The notes beneath the pieces are model-generated. The model was given only the letters and a program-made list of their open reading frames with translations. It was not told the origin of the DNA and did no database searches. Below, piece by piece: positions 50,883 through 59,350 of a DNA stretch of 64,000 nucleotides. The translations under genes and the position numbers were made by a program. This stretch comes from Fusibacter sp. 3D3 (GTDB lineage: Bacteria > Bacillota > Clostridia > Peptostreptococcales > Acidaminobacteraceae), in NCBI RefSeq assembly GCF_001748365.1, contig NZ_BDHH01000003.1, positions 228,303-292,302 on the forward strand, read 5' to 3'. The number at the start of each line of letters is the position of its first letter. Within the stretch, counting starts at the first letter, position 1.

Positions 50883-52826
50883 ATGACAAATACCAAGCCC
50901 AAGGATATCAACGCTGATGTGGTAGAAGTTAAAGAACCCCTACCAACGTGGAGATATGCTTTATTAATTGGAATTTCAGCTTGTTTTTTACTTTTTCAAC
51001 TCTATATTGCATTGGTTAGACCATTAGATCGTTGGTTACAAGTGCCGTATCACTTATGCTTTGGTCTATTGGCAACATTTATGTTCAAACCAATGGCAAG
51101 CAAATGCAAAAAAAAGTCAACTAAAGCGTTAGGCTGGTTATATGATGGCATTTTAGTGATCATGCTCATCTATATTGCTTACTATTTCACAACGAATTTG
51201 GAATATTTACAAAACCGAATCTACAATGTGGATACCATGTCCAGTGCAGATCTTATAGCGGCATATGCAATCGTATTTGTGGTCATGGAAGCGGTGAGAC
51301 GCACCATGGGCCTCAATTTATTCTTGTTTATCTGTTTTTTCATCGCCTATGCATTTTTAGGACAAAAAATATCAGGCATTTTCAAGTTTAGAGGCATGTC
51401 ATGGCAAGGTTTTGGTGAAGTGATGGTCATGGATGTCAATGGTATTTTAGGGTCCCCATTAACGGCATCCATGAATACACTGTTTTACTTTTTAATATTC
51501 GGTGCTTTTTTCTCGGTATGTGGCGGTGGGCAAGTGCTGATTGATCTTGGCATGAAACTCAGTGACAAAACAGTGGGTGGACCTGCGAAAGCGGCTGTAC
51601 TCTCTAGTGGTCTCATGGGTATGATTTCGGGTAGTGCTGTTGCCAATGTTTCAACAACAGGTGTTATGACGATTCCACTTATGAAAAAATCGGGTTATGA
51701 ACCTCACCAAGCCGCTTCAATAGAAGCTGTTGCATCAACAGGCGGACAAATTATGCCACCGATTATGGGCGTTGGGGCCTTTATCATGGCTGAAATGATC
51801 GGTGTGAGTTACTTGAAAATTGCAGCGGCTGCATTGATTCCAGCATTGGCGTACTACGGTTCTGTTTTTCTACTGGTACATTTCTTAGCGAAAAGAAAAG
51901 CAATGGTCTCTGCAGATGAATCTGTAAAATATGTCTCTGATCCTGTTTTGCCAAGACTTTATCAATTATTTCCAATAGTGGCCTTAGTTGCGATTATCCT
52001 CAAGGGGGGCTCTTTAACGAGAGCGGCACTTGTGGGTACGGTTTTAGCAATAGGTGTGAGCTTTATTTCTAAAAAGACTCGAATGAGCTTTAAACAGCTG
52101 GTCGATGCGGCACTTGATGGCATTAAACAAGCGGCTAATATTACAATTCCAACTGCTGCGTGTGGGATTATGATCGGTATCGTGGTTCAATCAGGGGTTG
52201 CCAATAAACTCACTAAAATAATCGCCAATACAGGCAATTCCAATATAGCACTTGCGCTTGTCTTTGCTATGGCGGGCTGTTTGCTACTTGGGATGGCACT
52301 TCCAACCGTTGCAGCCTATCTTATTGCCAATATTTTATTTGGAACGACGCTTATCAACCTTGGTATTCCAGCGCTACCAGCAAATATGTTTATTTTCTAC
52401 TTTGGTGTTGTGGCACAAATTACACCGCCTGTATGCCTTGCGTCATTTACGGCCGCTGGGATTGCGGGTGCAAGTTCTTGGAAGACTGGGTGGACAGCCT
52501 TTGGGTATGCCTTTGTCGCGTTCCTTGTGCCTTATGTGTTTGTTTTTCAACCAGAAATTCTCTTAATTGAAGGCACGCTCCTTGATACGGCTTTTGCAGT
52601 TGCGGTTCTTTCTTATGGCATTATCTTTTTAGCGGCAGGCGTAACGGGTTATCTCTTTGTACCTGTAGACAATTTCTTTATAAGAGCGCTGTTTTTTATC
52701 ACAGCGATTTCAATCATCATACCACATGCTCTAATTTCAATTGTGGGCGGCACTGTTGGCGCGGCGTTGATAGGGGTATTTTATGTCTTGTCTAAAAAAT
52801 ATAAACGTGTAAGTGTTATGGCATAG
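50883..52826 (+). CDS. TRAP transporter fused permease (4TM/12TM)
   Basis: 647 residues with about 16-18 membrane helices. The N-terminal 4-helix (DctQ-like) part is fused to the large DctM-like part, as usual for TAXI systems. Signatures: GGGQVLIDLGMKLSDKTVGG, SGLMGMISGSAVANVSTTG and VASTGGQIMPPIMGVGAFIM, and in the second half GCLLLGMALPTVAAYLIANI. It imports the ligand of the preceding lipoprotein with Na+ or H+. RBS GGAGG before ATG. Confidence 0.92.
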   Translation: MTNTKPKDINADVVEVKEPLPTWRYALLIGISACFLLFQLYIALVRPLDRWLQVPYHLCFGLLATFMFKPMASKCKKKSTKALGWLYDGILVIMLIYIAYYFTTNLEYLQNRIYNVDTMSSADLIAAYAIVFVVMEAVRRTMGLNLFLFICFFIAYAFLGQKISGIFKFRGMSWQGFGEVMVMDVNGILGSPLTASMNTLFYFLIFGAFFSVCGGGQVLIDLGMKLSDKTVGGPAKAAVLSSGLMGMISGSAVANVSTTGVMTIPLMKKSGYEPHQAASIEAVASTGGQIMPPIMGVGAFIMAEMIGVSYLKIAAAALIPALAYYGSVFLLVHFLAKRKAMVSADESVKYVSDPVLPRLYQLFPIVALVAIILKGGSLTRAALVGTVLAIGVSFISKKTRMSFKQLVDAALDGIKQAANITIPTAACGIMIGIVVQSGVANKLTKIIANTGNSNIALALVFAMAGCLLLGMALPTVAAYLIANILFGTTLINLGIPALPANMFIFYFGVVAQITPPVCLASFTAAGIAGASSWKTGWTAFGYAFVAFLVPYVFVFQPEILLIEGTLLDTAFAVAVLSYGIIFLAAGVTGYLFVPVDNFFIRALFFITAISIIIPHALISIVGGTVGAALIGVFYVLSKKYKRVSVMA

Positions 52827-52846
52827 ACACTATGGGAGTGTAGGAT

Positions 52847-53290
52847 ATGATTATTGATCAATGGCACAACATTCATTTTTATAAACCCCTTATCCAGAAT
52901 TTTGATAAGGGGCTCAAGGCGATCCGTGAACAGATGGAAAAATTAGAAACGGGTCGTTATGAGTTTGAGGGTGGTTTTTTCATGGTCCAAAAGGGAGAGA
53001 CGAAACCCATGTCAGAGGGCTTGTTTGAAGCACATCGAAAGTATATTGATATTCAAATCATCGTCAAGGGCAGTGAAGAAATCGCATGGGAAGAACTTGC
53101 AGATTTAACAGTGGAGATACCTTATAATCCTGAAAAGGATGCCGAGTATTTAGCAGGTGAGACCAAGCATCATATGCTCATCTCTGAAGGGATGTTCTAC
53201 ATCGCTTATCCACATGATGGTCATAGACCTGTTAGGCATACTGAAATCCCACTGACTTTCACTAAAATTGTTTTGAAGTTACCAGCATAA
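52847..53290 (+). CDS. YhcH/YjgK/YiaL family protein
   Basis: 147 residues, cupin-like beta fold. FMVQKGETKPMSEGLFEAHR and YIDIQIIVKGSEEIAWEEL carry the conserved Glu, His and Asp that bind metal in this family, and MFYIAYPHDGHRP is the C-terminal signature. Members are linked to sialic acid and other acid-sugar operons and are proposed to act as anomerases or isomerases. Here it may open or isomerise the imported sugar. Cytosolic, no signal. Confidence 0.88.
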   Translation: MIIDQWHNIHFYKPLIQNFDKGLKAIREQMEKLETGRYEFEGGFFMVQKGETKPMSEGLFEAHRKYIDIQIIVKGSEEIAWEELADLTVEIPYNPEKDAEYLAGETKHHMLISEGMFYIAYPHDGHRPVRHTEIPLTFTKIVLKLPA

Positions 53291-53319
53291 CCAATGGATA
53301 AAAATGGAGGCGTATTTTC

Positions 53320-54372
53320 ATGGTAATCAAAAAAATTCCGACTTTATTTCCGCATAATCATGCTTCCAATATTTTGTCTTTAAGCAATGGAGAACTATTA
53401 TGTGTATGGTTTGGCGGAAGTTGTGAAGGCAAATCCGATATTTCAATACAATGTTCACGCCTTAAAAAAGATGCGGTGGATTGGGAAATACCTCATATCT
53501 TATCCGATGATTCTGAACGCTCCGAGCAGAACCCAATTTTGTTTGAACTTGAACCTGGAATCATCTGGCTGATTTACACGGCTCAGGTTGGCATTCATCA
53601 AGATACAGCGGTGGTTAGATGGCGAAAATCCACAGATTATGGGCGGACATGGGGTGCTATAGAAGACCTCTTTGACGAATCGGGTATTTTTGTCAGAAAT
53701 CCACCCGTTGTTTTGGAAAACGGCACTATTTTATTGCCGGCCTACTATTGTTTAAAGTCAGAAACGGGCTTTTTAGGGGATGATTATAGTGTCATTAAGC
53801 GGTCGATAGATGGCGGTAAAACTTGGACGGAGACGCTCATTGAAGGCAGTCAAGGGTTGGTGCATATGACGCTTGTGGCTTTGGATGAGGAGAAACTTAT
53901 CGGGTTTTTTAGAAGTAGAAGAGCGGATGCCATTTATATGACGGTGTCAACAGATGGTGGCAAGTGCTGGCACCTTCCAAAACCCACGACACTGCCGAAT
54001 AATAACGCTTCAATTCAGTGTACAAAGCTTTTAAATGGCGATCTCGCCATGGTTTTTAACAATGTCAACAAGGAGATGGCACCACCAGCAGAGAATCGAC
54101 CGCCTTGGTTTGAAAAAACGGATATGGATACCACTGGTGTAAAGGCATCGGATAAACCCAGTGCAGTTTGGGGCGTGAGAAGGTCACCGCTTGTACTTGG
54201 AATATCCAAAGATGCAGGCATGACATGGTCGATTGAAAAGATTTTAATCACTAAAGACGGCTATGATGGTGAGCCCGAATTTTCATATCCTTCGATTAAA
54301 CAAAGTGCGGATGGTCAGATACACGTTACCTATACGCACTTGAGGCAGTATATCTGTCATTTAACATTGTAA
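53320..54372 (+). CDS. Intracellular Asp-box (BNR) beta-propeller, predicted neuraminidase-like family
   Basis: 350 residues, no signal peptide. Four Asp-boxes (STDYGRTW near 103, SIDGGKTW near 160, STDGGKCW near 209, SKDAGMTW near 296) indicate a six-bladed propeller. The N-terminal Arg-Ile-Pro of true sialidases is KKIPTLF here, and a full Arg triad is not evident, so sialidase activity is doubtful. Related predicted neuraminidases often lie in sugar-acid operons. It may be a glycoside hydrolase, lyase or lactonase acting on the imported substrate. Last gene of the operon; a terminator follows. Confidence 0.75.
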   Translation: MVIKKIPTLFPHNHASNILSLSNGELLCVWFGGSCEGKSDISIQCSRLKKDAVDWEIPHILSDDSERSEQNPILFELEPGIIWLIYTAQVGIHQDTAVVRWRKSTDYGRTWGAIEDLFDESGIFVRNPPVVLENGTILLPAYYCLKSETGFLGDDYSVIKRSIDGGKTWTETLIEGSQGLVHMTLVALDEEKLIGFFRSRRADAIYMTVSTDGGKCWHLPKPTTLPNNNASIQCTKLLNGDLAMVFNNVNKEMAPPAENRPPWFEKTDMDTTGVKASDKPSAVWGVRRSPLVLGISKDAGMTWSIEKILITKDGYDGEPEFSYPSIKQSADGQIHVTYTHLRQYICHLTL

Positions 54373-54394
54373 TCTTCCCCCTCTTAATAGAATT

Positions 54395-54553
54395 ATAAGT
54401 AAGCGCTATGCAAATTGTTTTTAGATGATTTGCATAGCGCTTGTTTATTGTAGATCATTAGTTTTCGTCCAGCTTAGAGGCAGGAATATTCAGCCTGCTC
54501 AAAGCGGTTAGACGAGGACGTGTCTGGCAAAACAAAGTTTTGACGGACAATGA
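54395..54553 (+). repeat. Terminator-plus-multi-hairpin element, copy 3
   Basis: Begins ATAAGTAA and ends GGACAATGA like copies 1 and 2. The terminator stem is GCGCTATGC/GCATAGCGC where copies 1-2 have GCGCTATCC/GGATAGCGC, and the short hairpin is AAAAC-AAA-GTTTT instead of GAAAC-GAA-GTTTC. Both are paired changes that keep the helix. It terminates the acid-sugar operon. Confidence 0.7.
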
Positions 54554-54557
54554 TTGA

Positions 54558-54866
54558 CTATTTTGTCTGTTCGATTAAGTAGTAGACCGCTTTTTTAAAT
54601 GAATCCGGTGGCACAGAGTGTCCTTGATCAAATTGATCGATGATCTTTAGAGATGGATTTGTTTTAGCCACGGTTTTCCAATCGGTCTTAACAGCCAATT
54701 GAGGATCAAGATAGTTGTAAACGATGCCAATTTCTTGGGGGTTACTTTTTAATAAATTAATAACATCATAATTATCAGAATTTTTAATAGTTTCTTGGTA
54801 TTCATATATATCAGCAGCTTTGATATCGTGGATGGAAGATGGTGATATGTGTACAGTGTATTTATC
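54558..54866 (-). pseudogene. 3' fragment of a hydrolase-like gene
   Basis: About 102 codons are open to a TAG at 54558 but lack any start; a TAA precedes the frame. The product includes GIVYNYLDPQLAVKTDW and DQFDQGHSVPPDSFKKAV near the end, with a His placed as in the C-terminal catalytic histidine of alpha/beta-hydrolases. The upstream part has been lost, perhaps when the bacteriocin locus was inserted or rearranged. Confidence 0.55.
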
Positions 54867-54888
54867 TTAGCAATATCTTTGAAAGTGT

Positions 54889-55083
54889 TTAATTCTCCTT
54901 CTTAAGTTTATACTCGATGATAAAAACAATTGAGTATATTAAAAATAAGGCTAAATACAGCAATAAGTTGGAAAGCGAGAAAAAAATATAATGTCTGCCT
55001 GTAATCATAAAGAACAAAATAATATTTACGCCAAGAGATACTATAGCGGCACGAAAAAATAATGCATACATTTTTTTTCCCAT
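54889..55083 (-). CDS. Small membrane protein, two helices
   Basis: 64 residues from ATG 55083, with AGGAGG 8 nt upstream. Two hydrophobic helices (about 9-27 and 34-57) and a basic tail EYKLKKEN. It lies at the edge of the bacteriocin locus and may be an immunity protein, but no family is recognised. Confidence 0.55.
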   Translation of the reverse strand: MGKKMYALFFRAAIVSLGVNIILFFMITGRHYIFFSLSNLLLYLALFLIYSIVFIIEYKLKKEN

Positions 55084-55195
55084 TACAATTTCCTCCTGTA
55101 TGATCATAATAATATCTATCTCTAGATACTGTAGTATTTGCAATACAATATTGGCTAAACTTTAGTTAATTGCGTTATAAGCTTGTCAAGCCGCT

Positions 55196-55275
55196 TCTGC
55201 AATAATTCCAGATACTGCAACAGCAATTGGTGCGCCACCAGATACCGCAGTTATAGCAGCAGTTGCTCCAAATGT
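55196..55275 (-). pseudogene. Fragment of a bacteriocin core
   Basis: About 26 codons encode an Ala/Gly/Ile/Val-rich stretch with VSGGAPIAVAVSG, ending in TGA. The composition is that of a pore-forming class II bacteriocin core. There is no leader or start, and the flank on the left joins a half of the hairpin seen after immunity genes, so this is a leftover of a deleted precursor unit. Confidence 0.45.
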
Positions 55276-55299
55276 TATTTATGCGGACATTTTCTTATT

Positions 55300-55551
55300 T
55301 CATTTTCGAATATGATCGAGCATATCATTGAACTTACTTTCAAATTTGATTGCCTTGAAAAGAAGATCAATTAATTTAATGATGAAAAATGTTAAAAGGA
55401 AACTAAAGATCAAAAAGAGTATAGTATCAATGTGTATTCCTCTAGTGATCAAAATACAGAAATTAAAGATGAGCCATGCTGAAGTTAACAAATAAATAAA
55501 AATAATCATTAAAGGAGACATATTTAATTTTTGAATTATTTTATTAATCAT
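55300..55551 (-). CDS. 83-residue two-helix membrane protein, probable immunity protein, copy 3
   Basis: Nearly identical to the proteins at 59396 and 60100. Starts MINKIIQKLNMSPLMIIFIY, with two membrane helices (about 13-35 and 42-65) and the invariant cytosolic tail KAIKFESKFNDMLDHIRK. GGAGGGG lies 7 nt before ATG. It follows a decayed precursor gene (55568-55776), so the immunity gene has been kept while the toxin was lost. Self-protection is inferred from the pairing. Confidence 0.75.
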   Translation of the reverse strand: MINKIIQKLNMSPLMIIFIYLLTSAWLIFNFCILITRGIHIDTILFLIFSFLLTFFIIKLIDLLFKAIKFESKFNDMLDHIRK

Positions 55552-55567
55552 GTGATTGCCCCTCCAA

Positions 55568-55776
55568 GAACTGAAATTACATTAGTACCAACTCTGTAAT
55601 GGTCCCCTGTAATACGTGCTCAACTTTAGGTAAATATTCTCTAGATTATTTCCAATAAGATTCAAGTCCAGATTTCATGTTGCTAACAAACCCTCTATTC
55701 ACTGTATTTCTAGTTTCGTCGCCCATATTGGCTGCAGCTCCACCATTCACATCCATGCCTAATGCTCTAAACCTTC
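55568..55776 (-). pseudogene. Decayed double-glycine precursor gene
   Basis: The sequence parallels the precursor at 58467-58754 (NTVNRGFVSNMKSGLESYWK) but has a shortened leader (FRALGMDVNGG), a stop where the other copy has Glu (TGGAAATAA against TGGAAAGAA), and a 1-nt deletion near 55613. It cannot make the full peptide. Confidence 0.8.
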
Positions 55777-55852
55777 ATTCCCGCGTGAATTAGATTTTCT
55801 CCTGAATAGAATCGTTGTAAGCATAACATATATGTTGGGTTAAACATATATT

Positions 55853-56200
55853 CTAGTTTTCTTTTCTGGAGATGCTCTTATACAAAAAAATAAAAATTGG
55901 TAGAACAATCAAGAATCCTATTAAAGTGTTTAATTCTAGAGAATGATGTAAAATTAAGGGGCTTATGATCAACTCATTAACGATTTCAAAACTCACAAAA
56001 CAATAGAAAAAATACTTCCAAAACAGATTTTTTAGAAGGTCTAGAGGTGTGCCTAAAATTATAATTCTTAAGCATGCGATGAGCATCATAATATTACCGA
56101 CTTGACTCAACAAGGTTTGTTCCATTGTAAAAACCATAAATAGGAATAGAATGCCGATAAATACAGCGTATAGCTTCGAAAATATATGTAATAGCTTCAT
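55853..56200 (-). CDS. Four-helix membrane protein in bacteriocin locus
   Basis: 115 residues, four hydrophobic helices (about 9-27, 33-50, 60-80 and 88-108), short loops and a basic tail SISRKEN. AAGGAGC precedes ATG by 7 nt. No family recognised. Position among precursors and immunity genes suggests an immunity role, unproven. Confidence 0.6.
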   Translation of the reverse strand: MKLLHIFSKLYAVFIGILFLFMVFTMEQTLLSQVGNIMMLIACLRIIILGTPLDLLKNLFWKYFFYCFVSFEIVNELIISPLILHHSLELNTLIGFLIVLPIFIFLYKSISRKEN

Positions 56201-56410
56201 GATCTATGCTCCTTATATCTATAAGTGGTGTAATGTTGAAAATAAAACAACTTTTGGATTCATACTAACATAGCACATGCACATGCATATTCAAGTCGGT
56301 ATCTGCTTATATTAATAGTACAATTTTGATTATATAATGGAAATATAGCGACTTGGCTTTAATTTGTTATAAAACAATGTCTTGTAAGTAGATAATGTAA
56401 GTGAGAATTA

Positions 56411-56572
56411 CTATCTTTTTTTCTTCAATGGAATTATGTCGAAATTTAAGCCGATCATCTCAATAAAATCTATTAGTGATAAAGATGAAAGGAAAATCAC
56501 AAAAAAAAGAATAATAGGTAAAAATGGAATCAATATAAAAAATGATATTATTTTTTTGAATTTATATTTCAT
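56411..56572 (-). CDS. 53-residue membrane peptide
   Basis: ATG 56572 behind AAAGGTG. A basic start MKYKFKK is followed by one long hydrophobic helix (ISFFILIPFLPIILFFVIFL) and a C-terminal KKKR. It looks like a small single-span accessory or immunity peptide. Very A+T-rich. Confidence 0.45.
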   Translation of the reverse strand: MKYKFKKIISFFILIPFLPIILFFVIFLSSLSLIDFIEMIGLNFDIIPLKKKR

Positions 56573-56678
56573 AGAACTTCACCTTTCTTAAAAGACATTA
56601 ATTGAAAAAAATATGTTCTGATTAAGAACCACAAACAGAACTTATTCTTGCAAGGATTTGTTATACTAAAAAAGATAT

Positions 56679-56703
56679 CCACTCCTATGATAAATAGGAG
56701 TGG
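56679..56703 (-). terminator. Terminator
   Basis: CCACTCCTAT (56679-56688) and ATAGGAGTGG (56694-56703), 10-bp perfect stem with a 5-nt loop, followed on the minus strand by ATATCTTTTTT. It probably ends transcripts from the precursor-like gene at 56956. The 250 nt between them show no convincing gene. Confidence 0.75.
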
Positions 56704-56955
56704 AATCAAAGTCAAATACTAAAGAAAAACACTTCATTTTAGATAACAGAGAGTTTATTCGGCACGCTATCATGGTTGAAACGCTATATAATCTAGGGAT
56801 AGCGCCATAAATTTTATAGCACCAAATCAAAGACAACTCAAAATTGGTCAATAATACTTTCTTAAAAGGGATAATGTGAATTTGAAAAAGAAAAAGACAA
56901 AGAAAATTGACAATATATAATAATTAACTCTATATTGTCAATTAAGTAGTTCTAA

Positions 56956-57204
56956 TTAATATCCACCAGCTTCTTTTATCATATCCCAACCATCTATTAT
57001 ACTAATTGACGATCTTTCTGCCCTAAACGGAGCAGAGGGACTAGCAATCATTCCAACAGATCCTACTGTAATTTTCATGACTCCTCCAAAAGCTTTTTTA
57101 AAACTATCTGAAGTAACTGCCTCTGCAGCACCTTTAAATGCTTCAACAATCGCTCCCAGAATATCAGAAAAACTTCCACCATTCACATCCATCATTTCAT
57201 CCAT
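56956..57204 (-). CDS. Double-glycine precursor with shortened leader
   Basis: 82 codons from the only possible start, ATG 57204. The leader is MDEMMDVNGG, the last 10 residues of the common 16-residue leader, and the core begins SFSDILGAIVEAFKG. The core differs from the other precursors, with a Gly/Val-rich middle and ending KEAGGY. The usual GGAGG and first leader residues are replaced by the end of another gene (57197-57391), joined at the shared stretch AAAGAATTAGAAATGG. Expression is therefore doubtful; it may be a recombined, inactive copy. Confidence 0.5.
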   Translation of the reverse strand: MDEMMDVNGGSFSDILGAIVEAFKGAAEAVTSDSFKKAFGGVMKITVGSVGMIASPSAPFRAERSSISIIDGWDMIKEAGGY

Positions 57205-57391
57205 TTCTAATTCTTTTAATTATAAAGGAAAGCATCATAATAAGAGTAATGGTCAATATTATAACAAAAGAAACGCCTAAAGCCAATCTATTGGAAATCA
57301 CGTTACTAATACCAGATGATAATGTGAATATATTACACCTACTAATAGCTATTGTATAAGTTTTATAATGTACACATACGGTTGGATACAA
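57197..57391 (-). pseudogene. C-terminal fragment of a membrane protein
   Basis: The frame ends in GVSFVIILTITLIMMLSFII, a membrane helix, then KRIRNG and TGA inside the leader of the next gene. The 5' part is not recognisable as a normal start. Probably the truncated end of a membrane protein gene joined to the precursor by recombination. Confidence 0.35.
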
Positions 57392-57544
57392 TAAAAACTA
57401 TTTTTAGAGCATTAAGGTTTTGGTTCATTCTTTAGCTTTTCCCTTTTCTAAATAGATAACAGAGATAATATGAAGTCGACACTTCTTATCCCTTCTATTG
57501 TTATAAGTCTACATTTTATTATAAATGATTTGCTATAGTTGCAC

Positions 57545-58411
57545 TTACCAAGTTAAAATAGTATTCACAAAAGCATGTAAAGTAATAGCATAGATAATAT
57601 TTCCCGTATAAAATCTTGAGATACAACCGAAAATGGAGATGACAATAGCGCCCACTAGCCAATTGAAATGACCAATATAGAGCCATGAGTGCAAAATAAT
57701 AAAGAAAAATGAATCGAGTGAAATAATAAGCATCATCCTTAAATGCTTAGACTTTAAATTTGAAGTAGATTCTAATAATTGCGTGAGAAACACGCCGCGA
57801 ACCAAGACTTCTTCTGTGAAAGCGGGTACAATAATAGCGATTAAAAAACTGATTAGGAATGAAGTTGTACCTATTTGAGGCACAAGTATTTGCTTATGAT
57901 TGAGCCGCATTAATAAATAACAAAGACTTATCGTCGTAATGATCATGATGATCGTTTTTCCAAACTTTATATTTGTAAATTTAAAGCCTAATTCAGCTAT
58001 AGAAAACCCCATTTCCAAACAGAAATAGAATAGAAAGAAATTAATTGGAATGAGTAGTGCTAGGAGTGCCAATTGCCCTTCCACAAAAATGCCATTTCTT
58101 ATATTAGGCGCAAGCTCAGTCGCGGAAAAAACGATATTCTTTAAAAATAGGAGAGTGATACTCAAATAAAGAATACGCTTAAAAGGGTGTTCAACTTCTG
58201 TAGCGATATATTTTTTTGTAAAAAACATAGAAATTAAATAAATGATCATAACCATCGCAGCTATCAAAAAATTCAGCGGCATTGTTGACGGCACTAAAAC
58301 AGCAGTTATAATGGCACAACTAAAAAAAAGCAGTAAGAAATCATTGCTTCTGCGGGACTTAAGAAAATCAATCATTATAGTATAAGCCTCTCTTATTAAA
58401 GAATAAGGCAC
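57545..58411 (-). CDS. CPBP family membrane protease (Abi type), probable immunity protein
   Basis: 288 residues with about eight helices. FTEEVLVRGVFL carries the EExxxR motif, then ILHSWLY and TLHAFVN give the two metal histidines and Asn of CPBP glutamic-type intramembrane proteases. In bacteriocin loci these serve in self-immunity or peptide processing. Start uncertain: GTG 58411 or ATG 58375. It follows the hydrophilic precursor at 58467 by 55 nt, so the two probably form a peptide/immunity pair. A remnant of a second copy lies near 59250-59350. Confidence 0.82.
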   Translation of the reverse strand: MPYSLIREAYTIMIDFLKSRRSNDFLLLFFSCAIITAVLVPSTMPLNFLIAAMVMIIYLISMFFTKKYIATEVEHPFKRILYLSITLLFLKNIVFSATELAPNIRNGIFVEGQLALLALLIPINFFLFYFCLEMGFSIAELGFKFTNIKFGKTIIMIITTISLCYLLMRLNHKQILVPQIGTTSFLISFLIAIIVPAFTEEVLVRGVFLTQLLESTSNLKSKHLRMMLIISLDSFFFIILHSWLYIGHFNWLVGAIVISIFGCISRFYTGNIIYAITLHAFVNTILTW

Positions 58412-58466
58412 AGTATCCTATAACTAATTTTATAGAATGACTGCGCCTTGGTGAAAAATTAACGCA

Positions 58467-58754
58467 TTAGTTTTTAAATGTTATGTTAAATTCGTGATTT
58501 CCAATTTGTAAACTACCGCCAGATCTTTCTTTGTTCGAAATTACATTAGTACCAACTCCATAATGGTCCCCTGTAGATACGTGCCCAATTTTAGGTAAAT
58601 ATTCTCTAGATTCTTTCCAATAAGATTCAAGTCCAGATTTCATGTTGCTAACAAATCCTCTATCTACTGTATTTCCAGTTCCATCGCCCATATCGGATGA
58701 AGTAGCTCCGCCATTCACATCCATCATTTCATCCATTTCTAATTCTTTAAACAT
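58467..58754 (-). CDS. Double-glycine leader precursor peptide, hydrophilic core
   Basis: 95 residues from ATG 58754, with GGAGG 8 nt upstream. Leader MFKELEMDEMMDVNGG, then a polar core with SGLESYWKESREYLPKI and a His/Gly/Asn-rich tail. It does not have the GxxxG-rich shape of the other cores, so it may be a different bacteriocin class or a signalling peptide. Cut after Gly-Gly by the C39 domain of the exporter at 61065 is expected. A broken copy is at 55568-55776. Confidence 0.75.
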   Translation of the reverse strand: MFKELEMDEMMDVNGGATSSDMGDGTGNTVDRGFVSNMKSGLESYWKESREYLPKIGHVSTGDHYGVGTNVISNKERSGGSLQIGNHEFNITFKN

Positions 58755-59055
58755 CTGTTGTACCTCCATAAAATATCATTTTTCTAATTTCTCATTACTA
58801 ATGCATGCGTTATGTAACTTAAATTGATTTTGAATCTGTAACAATATTTTCTAGAATAACTGCCACAAGATTAATTTTATGGTATCAGATGGGAAATGAT
58901 ATATCAATAGCAAAAACAAAAAAAGTAAAAAATAGAATAAAATACATGTCAACTGTTGTAAATGCAGAATAGATATGTTATCTTGATGGCGGGCATATCC
59001 TATTCATACACTATATTACAATTTTGTGTGTCCAATAGGTGTCCGTAAGATTAAA
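58708..59055. repeat. Duplicated leader/promoter block, copy R1
   Basis: About 350 bp covering the 5' end of the precursor at 58467 and the region upstream of it, well over 90% identical by eye to 60690-61037. It includes the leader codons, ribosome binding site and a conserved non-coding part. In R1 the far side leads into broken sequence rather than the exporter gene. Confidence 0.85.
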
Positions 59056-59064
59056 ATTTTAACA

Positions 59065-59350
59065 AATACGTTTTTAGTCAATAGTGTTGAGCATTCTGTC
59101 TCCCCACATAGAATACTGGTCACCACTCCTGCACCCAGTGGACCTGCGCTACATGCCACTGCGCCACCAACAGAAATAACGATAACTGCATCTCTAGCAA
59201 ATCTATTTGGATCATCATTACTAGGATTTTGAGTACTTTCTCCATCAGTATAAAATTCAGTGGCATTTTTGGAGGTCCTAAAATAGGCGTTATGAGTGAA
59301 CTGGTAATGAAAAGTCGTAAGAGGTTGTTGCTTTTTAGTGAAATGAAAGA
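59065..59350 (-). pseudogene. Mosaic of CPBP and bacteriocin-core remnants
   Basis: One frame is open from 59360 to 59016 but looks chimeric. At 59240-59350 another frame encodes NNLLRLFITSSLITPILG and PPKMPLNFIL, clearly related to the N-terminus of the CPBP protein at 57545-58411. Then comes a core-like stretch with DAVIVISVGGAVACSAGPLG and two Cys, which then runs into repeat R1. No leader or ribosome binding site exists. It is best read as debris from deletion and duplication. Confidence 0.55.

Noticed and set aside
49677-54372. Sialic acid catabolic operon
   Set aside because: YhcH, DapA-family and sialidase-like proteins suggest it, but NanE, NanK and NagA/B are absent, the propeller lacks sialidase residues, and the DUF1537/PdxA pair points to acid sugars.
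56666-56851. Small open frame on the minus strand
   Set aside because: It overlaps a terminator hairpin, has no RBS and no recognisable product.
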